A stretch of DNA of 64,000 nucleotides from Shewanella decolorationis S12 (GTDB lineage Bacteria; Pseudomonadota; Gammaproteobacteria; Enterobacterales; Shewanellaceae). The position numbers and the translations under genes are program-made. Positions 18,149 through 26,473 of this stretch are shown here, one piece after another. The stretch lies in the NCBI RefSeq assembly GCF_000485795.1, contig NZ_AXZL01000063.1, positions 38,986 through 102,985 of the forward strand. Reading direction: 5' to 3'. The notes under the pieces are model-generated. The model made no database searches. It had not been told where the DNA came from and saw nothing but the letters and a program-made list of their open reading frames with translations. The number at the start of each line of letters is the position of its first letter. Position 1 is the first letter of the stretch.

Positions 18149-18559
18149 TATTTATGCTGTTAAAGTTGGGGAGGCTTACTCCTCAACTCTGTTATTCGTT
18201 CTTTAGCTGTATGACTTTGGGTTTGCTAAGATTGGGTTGAACTCTTCAATCGGGCGTCAAGTTTTACTTCTTTTTTCCGCTCGGTTAATCCTTAGCTGTA
18301 TAAGCTTGGATTGACGTCGCAAAAAATTCATTTTTCCTGACTTAAAAACGTCAACATTCCCTGTTGTGCTCTTATGCATAATTATCTGTTTTTATGATCA
18401 TTTTTGATCTTCGGTATCGCCTTAAAATTTCAAAGAATAAAAAGTTAGTTATTAAGCATAAAAATTCGTTGCGTTAAATAAAAAAATAGCGTTTACTGCG
18501 CACGTTTTTACGACACATAGTGACTTTTTACCATCTGACCCAAAGGAGACTCTGGCCCA
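18149..18559 (+). other. long untranslated region upstream of ornithine decarboxylase
   Basis: These 411 bases hold no gene. A hairpin at 18164-18188 (10-bp stem with one G-U pair) is a possible terminator for the preceding gene. Two related stretches starting TTAGCTGTAT occur at about 18201 and 18291. An inverted repeat TTGACGT (18311-18317) / ACGTCAA (18348-18354) and an AT-rich tract follow. A strong AAAGGAG ribosome binding site lies at 18543-18549. The length suggests a regulated leader, but no leader peptide similar to SpeFL was recognised. Confidence 0.4.
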
Positions 18560-19735
18560 ATGAGCCAATTTCAATCTATTGATGTTGCTGACTATTATGA
18601 TGCTGAAACCTTCAAACGTATTGAAGAGTTTGCCAAAGATAAAGCGACCCCGTTCGTGGTGATTGATACCAGTATCATTGCGAAACAATACGATGACATG
18701 GTTAATAGTTTTCCTTATGCCGATGTTTATTATGCAGTTAAGGCAAACCCTGCGGCTGAGATCCTGACGTTACTCAAAGACAAAGGGTCAAACTTTGATA
18801 TTGCCTCGATTTATGAGCTAGATATGGTCACTAACGTGGGTGTAACACCTGACCGTGTGAGCTATGGCAACACCATCAAAAAGCGTCAAGATGTGCGTGC
18901 GTTTTATGAGCGTGGCGTGCGTATGTATGCATCGGATTCAGAAGCCGACTTACGCATGATCGCCGAAGAAGCGCCAGGTTCACGCATCTATGTGCGTATC
19001 CTGACTGAAGGTACAGACACCGCCGATTGGCCACTGTCCCGTAAGTTTGGTTGCCAAAATGAGATGGCTTATGAGCTGTTAGTTCTGGCGAAGGAATTAG
19101 GCTTAGAGCCCTTTGGTATTTCATTCCACGTGGGTTCACAGCAACGTGATATCGGTGCTTGGGATTCGGCGATTGGTAAAGTGAAGAGCATCTTCGATCG
19201 TCTGCGCGATGAGCACAATATCGTCCTGAAGATGATCAACATGGGTGGCGGCTTTCCTGCTAACTATATCGACAAAACCAATCAACTCGGTGTGTATGCT
19301 GAACAAATCACCCACTTCCTGAAGGAAGATTTTGGGGACGATTTGCCACAGATCATTCTCGAGCCAGGTCGCTCGTTGATCTCTAACGCAGGGGTGCTGG
19401 TGTCTGAGGTGGTGTTGATCAGTAAGAAATCCTACACCGCATTAGAGCGTTGGGTATTTACCGATGTGGGTAAGTTCTCTGGTTTAATCGAAACCATGGA
19501 TGAGGCGATCAAATTCCCAATCTTCACTCACAAACAAGGTGAATTGGATAAATGTGTTATCGCTGGCCCAACCTGCGACAGCGCCGACATTATGTATGAG
19601 CACTACAGCTATGGTTTACCCAATGACCTAGCGATTGGAGACCGTATGTACTGGTTAACCGCTGGTGCTTACACCACCACTTATTCTGCGGTGTGCTTTA
19701 ATGGTTTCCCACCCCTGAAGGATTACTATCTGTAA
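18560..19735 (+). CDS. ornithine decarboxylase, alanine-racemase-like fold
   Basis: This 391-residue enzyme belongs to PLP fold type III decarboxylases (the eukaryote-like ornithine/lysine decarboxylase group), not the large SpeC/SpeF type of E. coli. Seen: the PLP-binding lysine Lys61 in YYAVKANP, the HVGSQ block, the glycine loop MGGGFPANY, the phosphate-contact region LEPGRS, and the active-site cysteine in GPTCDSAD. It converts ornithine to putrescine, the first step of polyamine synthesis, and related bacterial enzymes also accept lysine. It has its own long leader and terminator. Although often labelled speF or speC in Shewanella, those names belong to another fold, so no symbol is given. 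Confidence 0.92.
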   Translation: MSQFQSIDVADYYDAETFKRIEEFAKDKATPFVVIDTSIIAKQYDDMVNSFPYADVYYAVKANPAAEILTLLKDKGSNFDIASIYELDMVTNVGVTPDRVSYGNTIKKRQDVRAFYERGVRMYASDSEADLRMIAEEAPGSRIYVRILTEGTDTADWPLSRKFGCQNEMAYELLVLAKELGLEPFGISFHVGSQQRDIGAWDSAIGKVKSIFDRLRDEHNIVLKMINMGGGFPANYIDKTNQLGVYAEQITHFLKEDFGDDLPQIILEPGRSLISNAGVLVSEVVLISKKSYTALERWVFTDVGKFSGLIETMDEAIKFPIFTHKQGELDKCVIAGPTCDSADIMYEHYSYGLPNDLAIGDRMYWLTAGAYTTTYSAVCFNGFPPLKDYYL

Positions 19736-19756
19736 TCTTGACCGCAAGGCAACAAA

Positions 19757-19783
19757 AAGGGCGCTCAGGCGCCCTTCGTTTTT
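19757..19783 (+). terminator. terminator of ornithine decarboxylase
   Basis: AAGGGCGC (19757-19764) pairs with GCGCCCTT (19769-19776) around a four-base loop, followed by a run of T. The A-run before it also allows some activity for the convergent YdcH-like gene. Confidence 0.85.
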
Positions 19784-19797
19784 CCGCGATGAAAAGC

Positions 19798-20010
19798 TTA
19801 GCTGTGGGATTTGAGAATTTGATAGATCTCTTCTTTTAAATGCAGTTTTTTGCTTTTGAGTTCTTTCACCGTGGGGTTGAAATCACTACCGACGCGTTTT
19901 TCCAGTTGTTTGATTTCCTCATCTAATTGATTGTGCTCGTTGAATTTACGTTGGAAATGAGCATCTTGAGTCTTTAACGTGCTAATCAGATCTCGATATT
20001 CTGGAAACAT
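19798..20010 (-). CDS. YdcH/DUF465 family small protein
   Basis: This encodes 70 residues that are almost wholly alpha-helical and charged, with heptad patterns (EHNQLDEEIKQLEKRV, then VKELKSKKLHLKEEI). That is the DUF465/YdcH profile: a short antiparallel helical hairpin of unknown function, common in proteobacteria. An ACAAGGAGAA ribosome binding site lies upstream. It is convergent with the decarboxylase gene, sharing the terminator region. Confidence 0.8.
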   Translation of the reverse strand: MFPEYRDLISTLKTQDAHFQRKFNEHNQLDEEIKQLEKRVGSDFNPTVKELKSKKLHLKEEIYQILKSHS

Positions 20011-20422
20011 TGGCGTTCTCCTTGTCGTCTTTTATCATGCTTTGGTTTCGTCTTAACCCTAACCCTAGGCACGATGATGAAACGTGATATGGATCAATAT
20101 TTGTCCTTCTACAGATTAATACTAAAGGGTGATTTCAGCAAACTAGCTATAAATCAATAACCTATATCTTTTATATTGCTGGGTGTGGCGAGTGTGTCTG
20201 ATCTGGCTCACACTTACATCCACGAAATTGATACAAGCCGACAGAAGCATCACAGATTTGCTATCTTTGTGATCAGGCTGTAATAGATTTGGTAATTACA
20301 TTACGAATGAACAATTCTTCTTGCCGATAATTCTGTGATCAAGTTAACCTTCACCGCTTCGATACTAGGTTAAAGTCGATTATATAAGAATTTTACTATC
20401 AAAAATGAAAGGGGTTTTCACG
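20011..20422. other. udp promoter region
   Basis: No gene is seen in these 412 bases. They contain ATCACA (20249-20254) and TGTGAT (20268-20273) in inverted array, and a second TGTGATC at 20334-20340. In enterobacteria udp is controlled by CRP and CytR through TGTGA-type sites, so these are candidate half sites, but none is a full TGTGA-N6-TCACA match. Confidence 0.35.
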
Positions 20423-21181
20423 ATGGCTGATGTATTTCATTTAGGTTTGACCAAAGCGATGCTCGATGGCGCAACTTTGGCGATTGTGCCTGGCGACCCA
20501 GAGCGCGTAAAACGTATTGCTGAATTAATGGACAATGCCACATTCCTCGCAAGTCACCGCGAGTACACCAGCTACTTAGCGTATGCTGACGGTAAGCCTG
20601 TGGTGATTTGCTCTACCGGTATCGGTGGTCCATCAACGTCAATTGCAGTTGAAGAGTTAGCGCAATTAGGCGTGAATACCTTCCTGCGTGTTGGTACCAC
20701 AGGTGCGATTCAACCCCATGTGAATGTAGGTGATGTGATTGTGACTCAAGCGTCAGTGCGTTTAGATGGCGCGAGCTTACATTTTGCCCCTATGGAGTTC
20801 CCTGCGGTTGCTAACTTCGAATGTACCACAGCGATGGTTGCTGCGTGCCGCGATGCGGGCGTAGAACCTCATATCGGTGTTACCGCATCTTCAGATACCT
20901 TCTACCCAGGTCAAGAGCGTTATGACACTGTGACTGGCCGTGTGACCCGTCGTTTCGCTGGCTCAATGAAAGAGTGGCAGGATATGGGCGTGCTGAACTA
21001 TGAAATGGAATCAGCGACCTTATTCACTATGTGTGCGACTCAAGGTTGGCGTGCGGCGTGTGTGGCTGGCGTTATCGTTAACCGCACTCAACAGGAAATC
21101 CCGAACGAAGCAACAATGAAGCAAACTGAAGTCAGTGCGGTTTCTATTGTCGTGGCTGCAGCTAAGAAGCTACTGGCTTAA
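20423..21181 (+). CDS. udp: uridine phosphorylase
   Basis: This 252-residue cytoplasmic enzyme catalyses reversible phosphorolysis of uridine to uracil and ribose 1-phosphate in pyrimidine salvage. It follows E. coli Udp almost end to end: DVFHLGLTK at the start, [13 protein letters not shown] phosphate site, [21 protein letters not shown], the substrate region [17 protein letters not shown] and YEMESATL. An in-frame ATG six codons upstream (20405) exists, but AGGGG lies nine bases before 20423 and the E. coli start matches there. It faces the Tsx-like channel gene across a shared terminator, a functional pair for nucleoside uptake and use. Confidence 0.95.
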   Translation: MADVFHLGLTKAMLDGATLAIVPGDPERVKRIAELMDNATFLASHREYTSYLAYADGKPVVICSTGIGGPSTSIAVEELAQLGVNTFLRVGTTGAIQPHVNVGDVIVTQASVRLDGASLHFAPMEFPAVANFECTTAMVAACRDAGVEPHIGVTASSDTFYPGQERYDTVTGRVTRRFAGSMKEWQDMGVLNYEMESATLFTMCATQGWRAACVAGVIVNRTQQEIPNEATMKQTEVSAVSIVVAAAKKLLA

Positions 21182-21223
21182 TTTAGCTAAACACTCCCCT
21201 GCAAAGTGAGTGATTTGAATAAT

Positions 21224-21249
21224 AAAAAAGGTGCCTAGGCACCTTTTTT
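21224..21249. terminator. bidirectional terminator between udp and the Tsx-like gene
   Basis: A perfect 12-bp stem (21224-21235 with 21238-21249) starts with six A and ends with six T, so it works for both convergent genes. Confidence 0.9.
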
Positions 21250-21287
21250 ATTGGCTATATCCGCTAAGGCGGACAGTATCACTTAGA

Positions 21288-22040
21288 TTAGAAGTGGTAC
21301 TGAGCAATCACGGAATAGGTGTCTTGGTCGACCCCTTTTACACCGTATTTATTGGTCCACAGATCGTACTCGATACCGACAAGCAATTTATTTGCCTTAT
21401 GGTCACCAAATAGGCTCTTACCTAAATCGTATTTAAGCTGAGGGTTAAAGTGGAAGTTTTCTTCATAACCACTGTTGTCCGTTGCAAATACCCAATCGAT
21501 AAAGCCATCAAGAACTATGTTGGCTGACCCAACTGGAATATCGATTCTGAAGACTGGTGTAAATTGCCAACCATCACTGATATTACCTGAGCTCATCGCA
21601 TCGCGGCGATAGGTGTTAAAGTTAAGGTAGGTAAAGTAAGGTACGGCAACATCGACCCCTAAGCCATAGAGCAGGCTATGAACAGGGCCTTCACCTTCTT
21701 CATAGGTGAGGGCTAATGAAAGATCGGTAATAGGGCCGAAGGCAATCTTTTCGCCGAGGATTTTGCTTGCGCTAAAGCGAGGTGAAATCTCTCCGTAGGT
21801 GGTGCTATCCATGCCCGTGTGGTCGCCTTTGAAATAGATAAAATCTTGGAAGGCAAACCAATCACCGTATTTCCATGCACCAGCGGTTTCGAGTGTGACT
21901 GTTGTTTGCTTGTCCGAAGGAGCCAAGTCGTAGTCTTCGCCATAAAGGGCGGTTGCACTGAAATCCCACCACTGTACTAAGTCACCAGCAAATGCTTGAG
22001 GTGTAAGCATTAATGCTAGACATAGGCATGTCTTTTTCAT
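21288..22040 (-). CDS. Tsx-like nucleoside-specific outer-membrane channel
   Basis: The 250-residue product has a signal peptide (ending QAFA at about residue 18), beta-strand-rich sequence and a terminal Phe (YSVIAQYHF), as expected for an outer-membrane barrel. Features such as WWDFSATALYG near the mature start, the FKGDHTG block and YEEGEGPVHS place it in the nucleoside-specific channel-forming Tsx/OmpK family. It would let nucleosides cross the outer membrane. Convergence with udp supports a nucleoside role. It is somewhat shorter than E. coli Tsx (about 294). Confidence 0.82.
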   Translation of the reverse strand: MKKTCLCLALMLTPQAFAGDLVQWWDFSATALYGEDYDLAPSDKQTTVTLETAGAWKYGDWFAFQDFIYFKGDHTGMDSTTYGEISPRFSASKILGEKIAFGPITDLSLALTYEEGEGPVHSLLYGLGVDVAVPYFTYLNFNTYRRDAMSSGNISDGWQFTPVFRIDIPVGSANIVLDGFIDWVFATDNSGYEENFHFNPQLKYDLGKSLFGDHKANKLLVGIEYDLWTNKYGVKGVDQDTYSVIAQYHF

Positions 22041-22526
22041 TGTTATTTCCTATTGTAGGGGTAGAGGTTAATAAGGTTGTACTCAGTTCCTGCTCTGAAG
22101 GCTAAACCCTTAAGCGGCTAACATTTTGCAGCTTGTATCGGCGCTAACAGAGGGCTAGGTAAAAAGTGCGGGCAATATATGCAAAAATTTACAATTATTC
22201 AAAGTTTTTTATCGAATGTTGTTGTGAAAATCACATAATCAAATTGTGGATTTTATGATGTTTAATTTATTGATTTTTAGTGTTTATTTTGTGGTTCAAC
22301 ACATCGATGATGATATTTTGAGCTAACTTTTTGAATTGATTGTGCTTAATTTTAGAACAACTTAAGTCAGCTTTTGGTGCCGAGTAAATTCACTCCCTGA
22401 TTATCCTCGGTGAATTGTCTTGCCGTGCTTTTTAAATCGGCGTATAAATTTATGACATATTATGTCGCATATCTGTCACTCTGCTGCTATAGTGCTGCAC
22501 AGGATGCTCTCATTTCAGGGGGGAAT
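22041..22526. other. divergent promoter region, Tsx-like gene / nfeD operon
   Basis: AT-rich and without a convincing gene: a frame open from 22410 only extends NfeD upstream. A palindrome TTGTGAAAATCACAT-like at 22222-22236 carries both CRP half sites (TGTGA and TCACA) but separated by 3 instead of 6 bp, so it is not a standard CRP site; it could bind a related regulator or form a small hairpin. Confidence 0.35.
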
Positions 22527-22997
22527 ATGGAGTTTTCGAATCTGATTTTAGTCTGGTCTATTATCGGGATTATCTTGATGCTAGCCGAACTGGTGATACC
22601 TGGTGGTATTGTCGTGCTACTCGGCGCTGCCTGCTTAGTGGTGGCTGGCGCCTTAGGGATTGGCCTAGTGGAAGGTGTGGTGCAGAGCCTGACACTGTGG
22701 TTTATTTCCGCCATCGTCTTATTACTCGCCTTTCGGCAAGTCACTCAAAAATTGGTTGGTGGAGACTCCCATGTGGATAACACCGATGAAGAACTTGATA
22801 TCTACAATCAAATCGCCCGTGTGAAACAAACCATAGGTCCAGGACAAACGACGGGAAGAGTCGAGTTCCAAGGGAGCGAATGGCCCGCATTGGGGGATGG
22901 TAGTATCATTGCTGCGGGCTCTGTGGTCAGGATTATCTGCCGTGAAAACATTGCCCTAGTGGTTGAGCCTGTTGATCAGGCAACGTCTCAAAACTAA
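22527..22997 (+). CDS. NfeD-like membrane protein
   Basis: From the ATG at 22527 the product has 156 residues: membrane segments at about 6-25, 28-49 and 53-70, then a soluble OB-fold-like domain (about 95-150; TTGRVEFQGSEWPALG). This is the short NfeD form, which partners SPFH/stomatin proteins. The open frame extends 39 codons upstream, but an AGGGGGG ribosome binding site directly precedes 22527 and homologous starts favour it. It is 11 bp upstream of the first SPFH gene, so the three genes form an operon, probably for membrane microdomain organisation or membrane protein quality control. Confidence 0.85.
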   Translation: MEFSNLILVWSIIGIILMLAELVIPGGIVVLLGAACLVVAGALGIGLVEGVVQSLTLWFISAIVLLLAFRQVTQKLVGGDSHVDNTDEELDIYNQIARVKQTIGPGQTTGRVEFQGSEWPALGDGSIIAAGSVVRIICRENIALVVEPVDQATSQN

Positions 22998-23008
22998 AGG
23001 ATGAGTCT

Positions 23009-23944
23009 ATGTTTGTGTTTACCTTAGTCATTTTATTTGTCTTGTTTATTCTCTATAAGCTGATGCTGATAGTGCCGATGCGTGAGGTGCATGTCATTGA
23101 GCGTTTAGGGAAATTTCGCACTGTGCTACAACCGGGATTCCATTTCTTAATCCCTTTTTTCGATCGCGTCGCATACAAACACGATACCCGTGAGCAAGTG
23201 CTCGACGTGCCGCCACAAAGCTGTATCTCAAAGGACAACACTCAGCTTGAAGTGGACGGTTTAGTGTATCTCAAGGTTATGGATGGAAAACTAGCGAGCT
23301 ACGGTATTGAAAACTATCGTAAAGCTGCCGTGAATCTGGCACAAACCACTATGCGTTCTGAAATCGGTAAGCTGACACTCAGTGAGACCTTTTCCGAGCG
23401 TGACCGCTTAAATGAATCCATAGTGCGCGAGATTGATAAGGCGTCAGAGCCTTGGGGTATCAAAGTCTTACGTTATGAGATCCGTAATATCACCCCATCG
23501 CGCCATGTGATCCATACCCTTGAAAAACAAATGGAAGCCGAGCGTCGTAAGCGCGCCGAAATCACCCTAGCCAATGCCGAAAAGGCCGCAATGATCAATA
23601 TGTCAGAGGGTGAACGCCAAGAGGCGATTAACATTTCTGAAGGCCAAAAACAGAAACGTATCAACGAAGCTAAAGGTACGGGGCAAGAAATTGCCATTAT
23701 CGCTAAGGCCAAGTCCGAAGGCATGGCGATGATTTCCCAAGCATTAGCGGTTAATGGCGGTAACGATGCGATGAATATGCTGTTAAAAGAGCAGTTTATT
23801 GCTCAGGTCGGTAAGATCCTCAACGATTCGCAAGTGTCGGTTGTCCCCGCAGAAATGGCAAAACTCGAAGGATTCTTCGAAGGAATGGAACAAGTCACCC
23901 AAACAGTGGGTGGCCATAATGCAACTAGCAAAGGAGCACGCTAA
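23009..23944 (+). CDS. SPFH/stomatin-like (QmcA-type) membrane protein
   Basis: This 311-residue protein has one N-terminal membrane helix (about 3-21), an SPFH (band 7) domain (about 25-190; VIERLGKFRTVLQPGFHFLIPF, LDVPPQ), and a long Ala/Glu/Lys-rich coiled coil from about 175 to 245 (EKQMEAERRKRAEI). It forms oligomeric scaffolds in the membrane and resembles E. coli QmcA/YbbK. It lies between nfeD and a second SPFH gene whose start overlaps its stop by 1 bp, so it is likely to form hetero-oligomers with that paralogue. Confidence 0.88.
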   Translation: MFVFTLVILFVLFILYKLMLIVPMREVHVIERLGKFRTVLQPGFHFLIPFFDRVAYKHDTREQVLDVPPQSCISKDNTQLEVDGLVYLKVMDGKLASYGIENYRKAAVNLAQTTMRSEIGKLTLSETFSERDRLNESIVREIDKASEPWGIKVLRYEIRNITPSRHVIHTLEKQMEAERRKRAEITLANAEKAAMINMSEGERQEAINISEGQKQKRINEAKGTGQEIAIIAKAKSEGMAMISQALAVNGGNDAMNMLLKEQFIAQVGKILNDSQVSVVPAEMAKLEGFFEGMEQVTQTVGGHNATSKGAR

Positions 23945-24876
23945 TGGAAATCCCATTGAATACTGATGTCGCGGTAATGGTTATTTGGGGACTGATTTTC
24001 GCCATATTTGTGATTAAGCTGTTCCAATCCATCCGCTTAGTTCCGACTAAATCCGCTTACATTGTTGAGCGTTTGGGTAAGTACCACTCGACGCTAGATG
24101 CGGGTTTCCACACTTTAATTCCTTTTGTCGATAAAGTGGCTTATATCCATGACTTAAAAGAGGAAACGATCGACGTACCACCACAGGAGTGTTTCTCAAG
24201 TGACGAAGTGAATGTGGAGGTCGACGGAGTGATTTATATCTCTGTTACCGATCCTGTGAAGGCAAGCTATGGCATCACAGACTATCGCTATGCGGCAATT
24301 CAACTGGCGCAGACCACCACGCGCTCAGTGATTGGCACCTTAGACCTCGACCGCACTTTCGAAGAGAGGGATGTGATTTCGGCTAAGGTAGTGGAAGTGC
24401 TCGACCAAGCGGGCGCCATGTGGGGTATTCGCGTACACCGCTATGAGATTAAGAACATCACGCCGCCCGAGACAGTGAAAAACGCCATGGAAATGCAAGT
24501 GAATGCCGAGCGTGAGCGCCGTGCATTACTGGCAAAGAGTGAAGGTGATAAGCAGAGTAAGATCAATCGCTCCGAAGGGATTAAAGCGGAAACCGTAAAC
24601 CGCTCTGAAGGTGAAATGCAGCGCCGTATCAACGAGGCCGAAGGTAAAGCGGAGGAGATTTTAACCCTGTCGCGAGCTACTGCAGAATCGATTGAGCGTT
24701 TAGCAGCGGTGATTGCGGCGCCAGGCGGCCATAATGCACTGCGTATGCAGCTTGGTGAGCAGTACTTCAAGCAGCTCGATGGCTTAAGCCAGAAGTCCAG
24801 CCGTGTGGTGCTGCCCGGTAATATGGTCGATTTTGATTACTGGATGAATAGCATTGGCTTAAAAGAGAAAGCTTAA
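23944..24876 (+). CDS. second SPFH/stomatin-like protein
   Basis: The 310-residue paralogue of the gene just upstream has the same order: N-terminal membrane helix (about 9-28), SPFH domain (about 35-200; SAYIVERLGKYHSTLDAG, IDVPPQE) and a coiled-coil tail with repeated SEG/NRSEG units around residues 200-235. It starts within the stop codon of the first SPFH gene (TAATG), implying translational coupling and fixed stoichiometry. A strong terminator follows. Confidence 0.88.
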   Translation: MEIPLNTDVAVMVIWGLIFAIFVIKLFQSIRLVPTKSAYIVERLGKYHSTLDAGFHTLIPFVDKVAYIHDLKEETIDVPPQECFSSDEVNVEVDGVIYISVTDPVKASYGITDYRYAAIQLAQTTTRSVIGTLDLDRTFEERDVISAKVVEVLDQAGAMWGIRVHRYEIKNITPPETVKNAMEMQVNAERERRALLAKSEGDKQSKINRSEGIKAETVNRSEGEMQRRINEAEGKAEEILTLSRATAESIERLAAVIAAPGGHNALRMQLGEQYFKQLDGLSQKSSRVVLPGNMVDFDYWMNSIGLKEKA

Positions 24877-24930
24877 TGCGCATTCACCATGTTGCGGCTT
24901 AAATATTCATCGGTTTAAGCCCCATAAACC

Positions 24931-24966
24931 TAAGGCCAAATAGTGATATTTGGCCTTATTTTTTTG
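24931..24966 (+). terminator. terminator of the nfeD-SPFH operon
   Basis: A perfect 12-bp stem (24931-24942 with 24947-24958, GTGA loop) is followed by a long T-run to about 24965. Confidence 0.93.
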
Positions 24967-25083
24967 TGGTTTAGCATGGGATTTATGATAAGAAAGCAGG
25001 TTAAAAATATTAGTTAACTGGCGCGGCGTATAGGGAACTCAATGCAGCCGTCCATTGGCGTATCGCGTCATCTTAAGCCGTGA

Positions 25084-25308
25084 TTAATAGGCCAAGCGTT
25101 CAGAGATTTCAGAGTGGGAATGGGTTTCGATAAGACGCGCTATAGTGTCTTGTTCGAGTACCGCTAGGGCCGAAATCTCGTTGTAAATCTTATCCTGCAC
25201 ATCTAGAGGCATGTGTACATGCTCCATAAACATTCGGATACTTAAGGCGTCACCGCTTTTGAACAGTTGGCTAAATTCAGAGGCTTCAATCTCGATTAAT
25301 GCATTCAT
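25084..25308 (-). CDS. small hypothetical protein
   Basis: This encodes 74 residues, acidic and mostly helical, with no signal peptide or membrane segment and no domain I can name. The ATG is preceded by a CTCAGGGTGAAG stretch that offers a usable ribosome binding site. It stands alone between the SPFH operon terminator and an intergenic region with a palindromic element. Unknown function; existence supported by length, start signal and ordinary codon use only. Confidence 0.5.
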   Translation of the reverse strand: MNALIEIEASEFSQLFKSGDALSIRMFMEHVHMPLDVQDKIYNEISALAVLEQDTIARLIETHSHSEISERLAY

Positions 25309-25484
25309 AATACTTCACCCTGAGGTTGGTTTTTGAAGAGTAGACAACAGGTTTTGCTGTTAATTAAGAGATACGCCTAAGTTTGATCTAGGTCAATTAA
25401 ACGCCATATTAATCTTTCTTAATAAACAAATTTACTGTTTAAAAATAGAGGGTTATAAATTTCATAAAATGAAATTGTGAATTA

Positions 25485-25646
25485 TACCAATCACATTAAA
25501 TATCTAATCAGTTCAGAGCCTCACAGGTATCTCAATCCAAGGCACATTGACGAAGAAATGGTTATTCCCTTTTAAGTCAATGTAACACGGGAGTGAGATA
25601 CCTGTGAGGCTCCCGCTGAATGAACAGATATTTAATACGATTGGTA
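25485..25646. mobile_element. palindromic MITE-like element
   Basis: About 162 bp with terminal inverted repeats: the left end begins TACCAATC (25485-25492) and the right end finishes GATTGGTA (25639-25646), with imperfect complementarity over about 31 bp (both ends include TTAAATATCT / AGATATTTAA). Inside, AGCCTCACAGGTATCTCA (25517-25534) is exactly complementary to 25594-25611, and ACATTGAC (25544-25551) to 25576-25583. The whole would fold into one long hairpin. No reading frame is present. This is the form of a non-autonomous miniature inverted-repeat element; similar TACCAATC-ended palindromes recur in Shewanella genomes as far as I recall. Confidence 0.75.
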
Positions 25647-25710
25647 TTAGCTCAATGTTTGAAACGGGCGAAAGAGGGTTGTTGGGAGCGGACTTCAGTT
25701 GGCAAGAAGA

Positions 25711-25749
25711 TAAAAAAATCGCGGCGCGTGATGGGGTACGCGCCGCGAT
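25711..25749 (-). terminator. terminator of the argS-SPOR operon
   Basis: A perfect, G+C-rich 12-bp stem (25718-25729 with 25738-25749, eight-base loop) is followed on the minus strand by seven T. It lies about 25 bp past the SPOR-gene stop. Confidence 0.93.
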
Positions 25750-25774
25750 GCTTTGACTGATTTTGCGAGTGGAA

Positions 25775-26470
25775 TTACTTTGGAATGGCTAACAGCTGAC
25801 AGCCATTGATCCCTGCATTTTGTAAGGTGTGACGCTTACGCTCGGCATCACGTTTGCGCTCATAAGGCCCGAGGATAACTTTATACCAAGTGCCTGATGT
25901 GCCCTCAATTTGCCTGACCTGCGCCTCTAAGCCTTGGAACGCAATCACGGCCTTCATCTGGTTCGCCTGAGACTCCTGACGGAATGAGGCGCACTGCAAT
26001 TGATATTGCTGTGGTGTACGCGTCGAGACGACATCGGGAATATCCACTTCGACGTTTTTATTCTCAAGTTCGTCCAGATAGGTCCATTCTTCCTTAGGCT
26101 TAGGTGGCAAGGCGTTCGGATCTTTCTTCGGCGCTTCAACAACGGGTTGTTCCTGTACTGGCGCAGTGACTTCCACGGCTTGACGCTCGGCCTCTTTCAC
26201 CTTAGGCGTCAGAATCGTTGCCGGTTCTTTTGCCTTAGTCGGCTTCTCGGTTTTCACCTCGACAGGCGCTTCCTGCTTGGCGGTATCTTTAATTCTAAAC
26301 AGAAAATAGCCAAAACTGCCGACGGCAATAAAGGCGAACAGGATCAACGGGATTGGGAGCTTACGGCGAGGCGCAGCCTTTTTAGCCGCAGGCCTAGCTC
26401 GTGTTGCGCGCATGGGGCGCTGTTTCGCGCCCGCTTGCGGTCTTCTGTTGGCATAGTCACGATTGCTCAT
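25775..26470 (-). CDS. FtsN-like SPOR-domain protein
   Basis: This 231-residue protein has a basic cytoplasmic N terminus (about 1-38, rich in Arg/Lys), one transmembrane helix (about 40-60), a Lys/Glu/Pro-rich periplasmic linker and a C-terminal SPOR domain (about 152-230; YQLQCASFRQESQANQMKA, YKVILGPYERKRDAERK). SPOR domains bind denuded peptidoglycan at the division septum, and this plan is that of FtsN, the trigger of septal synthesis. It starts 3 bp after the argS stop, so the two are cotranscribed. Low overall similarity among FtsN proteins makes the exact name uncertain. Confidence 0.82.
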   Translation of the reverse strand: MSNRDYANRRPQAGAKQRPMRATRARPAAKKAAPRRKLPIPLILFAFIAVGSFGYFLFRIKDTAKQEAPVEVKTEKPTKAKEPATILTPKVKEAERQAVEVTAPVQEQPVVEAPKKDPNALPPKPKEEWTYLDELENKNVEVDIPDVVSTRTPQQYQLQCASFRQESQANQMKAVIAFQGLEAQVRQIEGTSGTWYKVILGPYERKRDAERKRHTLQNAGINGCQLLAIPK

Positions 26471-26473
26471 GGC

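Noticed and set aside
18560..19735. Diaminopimelate decarboxylase (lysA)
   Set aside because: Same fold, but length, lack of lysA-type neighbours and the YYAVKANP...GPTCDSAD pattern fit ornithine decarboxylase better.
22222..22236. CRP-binding site upstream of the Tsx-like gene
   Set aside because: The half sites TGTGA and TCACA are separated by 3 bp, not 6, so it is not a standard CRP site.
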